From positions 186,001 to 250,000 of the forward strand of contig CAZPOR010000004.1 in the NCBI GenBank assembly GCA_964588325.1: DNA of 64,000 nucleotides, written 5' to 3'. The stretch comes from Thiovibrio sp964588325. Its GTDB lineage: Bacteria; Desulfobacterota; Desulfobulbia; Desulfobulbales; Desulfurivibrionaceae. Position numbers and translations under genes: made by a program. The notes below the pieces were generated by a model. That model did not search any database, was not told the origin of the DNA, and saw nothing but the letters and a program-made list of their open reading frames with translations. Numbering within the stretch: the first letter of the stretch is position 1; each line of letters begins with the position of its first letter. Positions 59,465 through 64,000 of this stretch are shown piece by piece.

Positions 59465-61386
59465 GGTGATGGCTGCCGCTCCCGCAGCAAACGCTTGTCG
59501 CCTACCCGGATGGTCACCTTGATTTTATCAAAATACTCCAGCAGAGGGATAGAAAATTTCCTGGTCAACCCGGTGAGGTTTTTAAAGCGGGGCGCGTCGA
59601 TCTCCCCTTCCTTTTTGATGAAGGCCACGAGCTGTTCCTGCAGGACCGCCAGGGCTCCCCCCTGAAAATAGAGATCCTCGCTGATCTTGACCAGAACCTG
59701 CTCGCGGACCAGAAGTTCAAGCACCTCACGGACCAGGGGGACGGGATACCTGGCAAACCGCTCCTGCACCTCCCGCACCGTGGGCGGGGTCAGCCCGGCC
59801 TCACGGTAGAACGCCTCCATTTCCGCACGGATGCTCTGGGCGTCTGCCTTGAGCGATACCTGATGCCCTGTCAGCCGCACCGTTGCCTCATCGACAACAA
59901 TCGTCCCCTGTTTGACCAGGGTGTTGAGCAGCAATTGAAAAAAACGCTGATCCATGTCGGTGTGCAGGCGGGAACGCAGCTCCTCCTTGGAAAGGCCCGG
60001 CTTCATCGAATTGTCCCGGTGAAAATCAGCCAGGATCTTCGTAAGCGATGCGCCCATACCCTCGAAGGTTTCCGCCGCGACCATGCGCTGCCGCTCGGAA
60101 TCCACCATGATGATCTTCCGGCTGGAGATGGGGGTGTCCAGCAGCTTTCTAAAACGCTTGCCGAACTGGCCCATCTTCACGCAGAGCGCCTCGAAGGTGA
60201 GCCCGGCAACTCCTGCCTCCCGAAGGTGCAGGAGCGAGATATCCTCGGCGGAACCCTCCTGATACAGTGCAAATATCTCGCTGTTCGCCTCCTTGAAACG
60301 CCGCCGCTTGGGCGGGGAACCGTTCCATATCCCGCCGCCGCCAATGGTGGCCACGGGCGAATAGCTCCGCACCACATAGCGGTCTCCGGGCCAGGCGCCA
60401 AAGGGCTCCTCCAGCAGGATCTGCACGTTGGCCCGGCTGCCCGGGGCAAGCTCCTCATCCTCCAGCAGCACAATACGGCCCATGATTTCCGCGGTGCCTA
60501 TGTGCACCCGCACCCTGCTTCGGTTCTTAAGGGGTTTGGCGTTTCCGGAGAGATACAAGAAATCTCCGTCCAGCAGATAGGAGGGCGCCAGGGTTCCAGG
60601 GGTGGCAAGCATATTGCCCCGGGCAATCATCTCGGTGTCCAGTCCCTGGATATTGATGGCGGTGCGCTTGCCCGCCTCGATCAGATCCACGTCCTGGCCG
60701 TGCACCTGGATGCCGCGGATCTTGGCGGTGTGATTCTGGGGATAGACGGTGATGTCCTCGCCCACCGAAATCCGGCCCGAGATGGAGGTGCCGGTGACCA
60801 CGACGCCGAACCCCTTCATGCTGAACACCCGGTCCACGGGCAAGCGGAACGGGCCATGGGCCTCGCTAAACTCGCTACCCCGCACCAGGGTGTCCAGCAC
60901 CGCACGGACCTCGTCCAACCCCTCGCCGGTGGTGGAGGAAACCGCGACCATGGGCGCGTCTTCCAAAAAGCTGCCGGCCAGAAACTGGCGCACATCCTCC
61001 TGCACCAGGGCCAGCCACTCCGCATCCACCATGTCCTTCTTGGTGAGGATCACCAGGCCGCGTTTCACCCCGAGCAGACGGCAGATATCGAAATGCTCCC
61101 TGGTCTGGGGCATGATCCCCTCGTCCGCCGCGATGACAAAGGCGAGCAGATCGATGCCGGTGGCGCCGGCCACCATGTTTTTCACAAACCGTTCGTGGCC
61201 GGGCACGTCGATGATGCCGAGGCGATGGCCGCAGGGCAGATCGAGAAAGGCAAAGCCCAGCTCGATAGTGATGCCCCGCTTCTTCTCTTCCTTCAGCCGG
61301 TCGGTGTCAATGCCGGTGAGGGCCCGGACCAGACTGGTCTTGCCGTGATCCACATGACCGGCCGTGCCGAGGACGATCTCCCGCAT
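59461..61386 (-). CDS. selB: Selenocysteine-specific elongation factor SelB
   Basis: A 641-residue GTPase that brings Sec-tRNA to UGA codons marked by a SECIS hairpin. The EF-Tu-like part has G1 LGTAGHVDHGKTSLVRALTG, KKRGITIELGFAFLDL, G3 DVPGHERFV and G4 TKKDMVD. Domains II and III include RVFSMKGFGVVVTGTSISG. The C-terminal 240 residues form four winged helices (SLLHLREAGVAGLTFEALCV, EIDAPRFKNLTGLTRKFSIP), the last of which bind SECIS RNA. It shows the cell decodes UGA as Sec; a candidate target lies at 4709-6346. selA, selC and selD are not in this window. Confidence 0.97.
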   Translation of the reverse strand: MREIVLGTAGHVDHGKTSLVRALTGIDTDRLKEEKKRGITIELGFAFLDLPCGHRLGIIDVPGHERFVKNMVAGATGIDLLAFVIAADEGIMPQTREHFDICRLLGVKRGLVILTKKDMVDAEWLALVQEDVRQFLAGSFLEDAPMVAVSSTTGEGLDEVRAVLDTLVRGSEFSEAHGPFRLPVDRVFSMKGFGVVVTGTSISGRISVGEDITVYPQNHTAKIRGIQVHGQDVDLIEAGKRTAINIQGLDTEMIARGNMLATPGTLAPSYLLDGDFLYLSGNAKPLKNRSRVRVHIGTAEIMGRIVLLEDEELAPGSRANVQILLEEPFGAWPGDRYVVRSYSPVATIGGGGIWNGSPPKRRRFKEANSEIFALYQEGSAEDISLLHLREAGVAGLTFEALCVKMGQFGKRFRKLLDTPISSRKIIMVDSERQRMVAAETFEGMGASLTKILADFHRDNSMKPGLSKEELRSRLHTDMDQRFFQLLLNTLVKQGTIVVDEATVRLTGHQVSLKADAQSIRAEMEAFYREAGLTPPTVREVQERFARYPVPLVREVLELLVREQVLVKISEDLYFQGGALAVLQEQLVAFIKKEGEIDAPRFKNLTGLTRKFSIPLLEYFDKIKVTIRVGDKRLLRERQPSP

Positions 61387-61389
61387 CTG

Positions 61390-62028
61390 CTACCAGTTCC
61401 CTTTGAGATACGGGTTGTTGCGGGCCTCGTCGCCCACGGTGGAACGAGCCCCGCCATAGCCATGCCCCGGCCAGACCACGGTCTCGGCGGGCAGGGTCAG
61501 GATCTTCGTGTTGATGGAGGCAAGCATCTGCCCGGTGTCGCCGCCGGGAAAATCGGTGCGCCCCACCCCCTCGACAAACAGGGTGTCGCCGGTGAACAGA
61601 TGGGGGGCGGCGTAGAGACATATCCCGCCCGGGGTATGCCCGGGGGTATGAAGAACCGTCAGGGTGAGGTTGCCGATGACGATCGCCTCGCCATCGATGA
61701 CACACCTGTCCACCGGCGGCGAAGGGGAAAGGCCGAGCATTGAGAAATAGTCGATGATCTCCGGCCTGGCAAAAAACTCGGCATCCGCCGCGTGCATGAC
61801 GATGGGAGCGCCGGTGGCCTTTTTAATCAGCGCGTTGCCGCAGACATGATCCGGATGGCCGTGGGTGCAGACAATCGCCTCGACGCTGAGCCCTTCGCCC
61901 CGGCAGAAACCGAGGATCTTCTCCTCGTTGCCGCCGGGATCGATAATCGCGCACTTCTTGGTCTCCTCGCAGCCCACCACATAGCAGCATACGGCCATGG
62001 AGCCCACGGTCAGTTGTTTGACGATCAT
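61390..62028 (-). CDS. MBL-fold metallohydrolase (glyoxalase II-like)
   Basis: A 212-residue single-domain metallo-beta-lactamase-fold protein. The metal motif is VCTHGHPDHVCGN (HxHxDH-like), followed by VLHTPGHTPGGICLYA, LFTGDTLFVEGVGRTDFPGG, and a late His in VVWPGHGYGGARSTVGDE. The pattern is that of YcbL/GloB-like hydrolases that cleave thioesters. The substrate is unknown. It begins at ATG 62028, just before the end of mrp overlaps in the transcript (11 bases apart), and precedes selB by 3 bases. Confidence 0.88.
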   Translation of the reverse strand: MIVKQLTVGSMAVCCYVVGCEETKKCAIIDPGGNEEKILGFCRGEGLSVEAIVCTHGHPDHVCGNALIKKATGAPIVMHAADAEFFARPEIIDYFSMLGLSPSPPVDRCVIDGEAIVIGNLTLTVLHTPGHTPGGICLYAAPHLFTGDTLFVEGVGRTDFPGGDTGQMLASINTKILTLPAETVVWPGHGYGGARSTVGDEARNNPYLKGNW

Positions 62029-62039
62029 CTCCGGCGTCC

Positions 62040-63014
62040 TCAACAATCGCAGGTATTGGGGTTGCAGGGCCCGCCACCGCAGCCGCAGCTCGAAGCGGCT
62101 GCGGCCAGGGGCTTGGCCATGGGGATGGAAGCGGCCGTTGTGTTGACGGGCAGCTCCTTCTCGACCTTGGCCAAGAATGCTTCAAACGCCTGCACCGCCG
62201 GGCTTGTGGCCCCGGAAGAGAGATAGGGCTTGCCGTCATCCCCGGCGATAACCACCCTGGGGTCCACGGGAATCCGGCCCAGGAAAGGCACGGAAAATTC
62301 CGTGGCCAACTGCTCGCCGCCGCCGGTCTTGAAGATATCCACCGTCTTGTCGCAGTGCGGACAGATAAAGCCGCTCATGTTTTCGACGATGCCGAGGATC
62401 TTCATGGAGACGTGCTTGCAAAAGTTGATGGACTTGCGCACATCGGCCAGGGCGATATTCTGGGGGGTCGTCACGACCAGGGCCTTGGCGTCCTTGATGG
62501 TGTGGGCCACGGTCATGGGCTCGTCCCCGGTGCCCGGAGGCGCGTCGATGACCAGATAATCAAGGTCGCCCCAGTTCACATCGGCGATGAACTGACGGAT
62601 CGCCTGATTCTTGAGAGGCCCGCGCCAGATGATGGGATCATCCCGATTCTCCATCATGCTTTCGAGCGAGATAACCTTGAGCGTCTCGTTGTATTGCAGG
62701 GGCGGCATCTTGCCGTCCTTGGTGAGCTCGCCGTCCATGCGGCCATGCATGCCGAGCATGCGGACGATGTCCGGGCCGTGGAGATCGACATCCATGAGGC
62801 CGACCTTGTAGCCTTTTTGCGCCAGACCCAGGGCCAGATTCACCGAAACGGTGGACTTGCCCACCCCGCCCTTGCCGCTCATCACCAGAATCTTGTTCTT
62901 GATCCGGTCCAGAGAGGCGGCGATTGCCGTATTCTGCTGGGCCACCGCCGCATCGGCGGAGCCGCAGCCGCTCGCTTTTTTACTGCCACAGGTCCCACTG
63001 CTGCACGTTGACAT
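62040..63014 (-). CDS. mrp: Mrp/NBP35-family Fe-S cluster carrier ATPase
   Basis: A 324-residue P-loop NTPase of the Mrp/ApbC group. The deviant Walker A is VMSGKGGVGKSTVSVNLALG, then LMDVDLHGPDIVRMLGMHG, YLVIDAPPGTGDEPMTVA and the CxxC in GFICPHCDKTVDIF, whose Cys pair bridges an Fe-S cluster between subunits. Both termini add cysteines: MSTCSSGTCGSKKASGCGS and a tail SSCGCGGGPCNPNTCDC. ATG at 63014 has GGAGG 8 bases upstream. First gene of the minus-strand cluster down to the clpX-like gene. Confidence 0.95.
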   Translation of the reverse strand: MSTCSSGTCGSKKASGCGSADAAVAQQNTAIAASLDRIKNKILVMSGKGGVGKSTVSVNLALGLAQKGYKVGLMDVDLHGPDIVRMLGMHGRMDGELTKDGKMPPLQYNETLKVISLESMMENRDDPIIWRGPLKNQAIRQFIADVNWGDLDYLVIDAPPGTGDEPMTVAHTIKDAKALVVTTPQNIALADVRKSINFCKHVSMKILGIVENMSGFICPHCDKTVDIFKTGGGEQLATEFSVPFLGRIPVDPRVVIAGDDGKPYLSSGATSPAVQAFEAFLAKVEKELPVNTTAASIPMAKPLAAAASSCGCGGGPCNPNTCDC

Positions 63015-63149
63015 GACTTCTACCTCCAAAAAATATATGAAAAATCAAAAAAGGAACGAATTCAGGAGAAGCTTTATCTTATACAGTAAAACAGGATGGT
63101 TTAAAAGGCAAAAGCCCGGCGGCTCTCCCCATAGGATAGCCATGCCTTT

Positions 63150-63640
63150 CTGCTGTTTTCTTTCTTCTTTTGCGTGCCCAAAAGAAGAAACAAGAAAAAG
63201 GCACCCCAGCCAGTCCTGGCCCTGCGGGCTCCCCTTGCTTCTCGACGAGGGCGGGACGCTAAAAAACTCGGGCTTCGCCCTCAGACAGTTTTAGCGTCTT
63301 TTTCCGCCCCCGTCTGCGAGGCGCGGCAGGACAAATGGGGGTAAGAAAATTCCCATTGGCACGCCGCCGAGCACCGGAAAAGCTGCCGAAAAGGGAGGTT
63401 GCACTGTTTGAGCGCAGCGAGTTTGCAACATCCCGGCAGCTTTGAGGAGTACCCCATGCGGGGGCATATAGCTGAGTTGAGCAGCTTGCCTGCTCAAACG
63501 AAACTTCTAGCCGCAGGGTGAAAACTCCGGGAATCCCGCCAGCGGCGGGACAAGTGACACGGGGGCCCTTTCTTCGCCGCTTCGCTGCTGGTTCGTTTCT
63601 TTGGGCAAGCAAAGAAATGAACAGAACGATTTCATGCTCC
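63150..63640. repeat. Repeat-rich intergenic element without genes
   Basis: The gap 63015-63722 (708 bases) has no convincing gene. It contains an end hairpin at the left (TTTCTTCTTTTG ... CAAAAGAAGAAA, about 63160-63190), an inner hairpin with arms GACGCTAAAA and TTTTAGCGTC (about 63252-63298), and at the right TTTCTTTG ... CAAAGAAA around GGGCAAG (about 63597-63618). I recognise the right-end sequence as a widely dispersed extragenic repeat. Short ORFs here look like chance. Confidence 0.55.
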
Positions 63641-63670
63641 ATACTTCCGCATTCCCGGATAAATCATAAA

Positions 63671-63697
63671 AAAAAGGCTACCCGAAGGCAGCCTTTT
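63671..63697 (-). terminator. Terminator of the CheX-like gene
   Basis: AAAAGGCT (63672-63679) and AGCCTTTT (63690-63697) pair around CCCGAAGG; the A run on the left gives a T tract on the minus strand. It lies 25 bases after the stop at 63723. Confidence 0.75.
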
Positions 63698-63722
63698 ACA
63701 GAGATCAACTGGGAACAAAGTA

Positions 63723-64000
63723 TTACAGGGAAACAAACTCCGTCCGCTCCAACGCCATTTCCATATAAAACCGATGCGTCTCCAGGCTGAAGACCAGCCG
63801 CCGGTTGTCCTGAAAATCGAGATCCGGGGTGAGGGTGATGGCGGTGTTCAAGGACAACGCCTTGGGTTGACCGATGTATGAGGTGAGATCGAACCGGCCC
63901 TCCACCATCTGCATGGCCTTGCCCATGAACTGGTTGGTCATCTCCCCCATGGTGTCGACTACCTCGGCGGAGGTCGAATCCTGGGCCAGATCGTTTTCCG
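63723..64000 (-). CDS. CheX-like chemotaxis protein, 3' part only
   Basis: The C-terminal 91 residues of a protein that runs off the window. STSAEVVDTMGEMTNQFMGK matches the helix of CheX/CheC phosphatases, with the Glu and Asn that act on phosphorylated CheY. A beta strand pair (FQDNRRLVFSLETHRFYMEM) follows, and the protein ends at LERTEFVSL. The annotated frame has no start inside the window; an internal ATG at 63950 is not the true start. CheX itself is about 155 residues, so about half is missing. Confidence 0.65.
   Translation of the reverse strand, partial: ENDLAQDSTSAEVVDTMGEMTNQFMGKAMQMVEGRFDLTSYIGQPKALSLNTAITLTPDLDFQDNRRLVFSLETHRFYMEMALERTEFVSL

Noticed and set aside
63015..63722. 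Short ORFs in the repeat-rich gap
   Set aside because: Their residues come from hairpin arms and palindromes, and none has a credible start site. They fit chance frames in a repeat.

Overview
The window looks like chromosomal DNA from a Gram-negative, anaerobic member of the Desulfobacterota, possibly near the Desulfobulbales. This is an inference. The clues are a rpsF-rpsR-DUF2232-rplI-dnaB string, an ntrX-ntrY-DUF4390-hflX string, a DUF3786 iron-sulfur protein, a manganese-type (class II) pyrophosphatase, a c-type multiheme protein and use of selenocysteine. Most of it is dense housekeeping sequence. There is no rRNA operon, complete insertion sequence, prophage or CRISPR array.

Layout. 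1-3.2 kb: a WD40 propeller, a PP2C phosphatase, a small unknown protein and a DUF3786 protein. 3.3-6.4 kb: rarA, then an exported selenoprotein whose in-frame UGA (4880-4882) is followed by a bacterial SECIS hairpin and whose C-terminus carries four haem c motifs. 6.4-13 kb: dnaK and grpE, an exported carbonic anhydrase homologue without its zinc ligands, ppaC, a lone receiver domain, gph and an AP2-like protein. 13.5-24.8 kb: mazG, the S6/S18/L9/DnaB operon with a leader that can hide the rpsF ribosome binding site, leuS-lptE, tkt and dus. 24.8-41.5 kb: a complete-looking MSHA-type IV pilus locus. It begins with a giant MshQ-like adhesin and a set of minor pilins, continues with assembly proteins, secretin and ATPases, and ends with a convergent major pilin gene. 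41.7-43.3 kb: a small accessory patch with a Phd/RelE-type toxin-antitoxin pair, a MITE-like repeat, and a DtxR-type regulator with its own operator. 43.3-51.5 kb: aminotransferase, truA, argC, rplM-rpsI, tRNA-Gly, hisB, a lipoprotein, a TtcA-like protein, a ComEA-like protein and hemB. 51.7-63 kb: one long minus-strand cluster, clpX-like, ntrX, ntrY, DUF4390, hflX, selB, an MBL-fold hydrolase and mrp. A repeat-rich gap and the 3' part of a CheX-like gene close the window.

The most notable link is between the two ends. The selenoprotein at 4.7-6.3 kb requires selenocysteine insertion, and selB, the elongation factor that reads UGA with a SECIS, is encoded at 59.5-61.4 kb. The distance from the UGA to the GGUCU loop (18 nt) is the same as in E. 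coli fdhF as I recall it. The protein looks like a UshA/5'-nucleotidase-like phosphoesterase that has lost its metal-binding residues and gained a Sec site and a tetrahaem tail, which suggests a periplasmic redox role.

Several starts differ from the longest open frame. They were moved to codons with a convincing Shine-Dalgarno sequence or a conserved N-terminus, and each entry says so.
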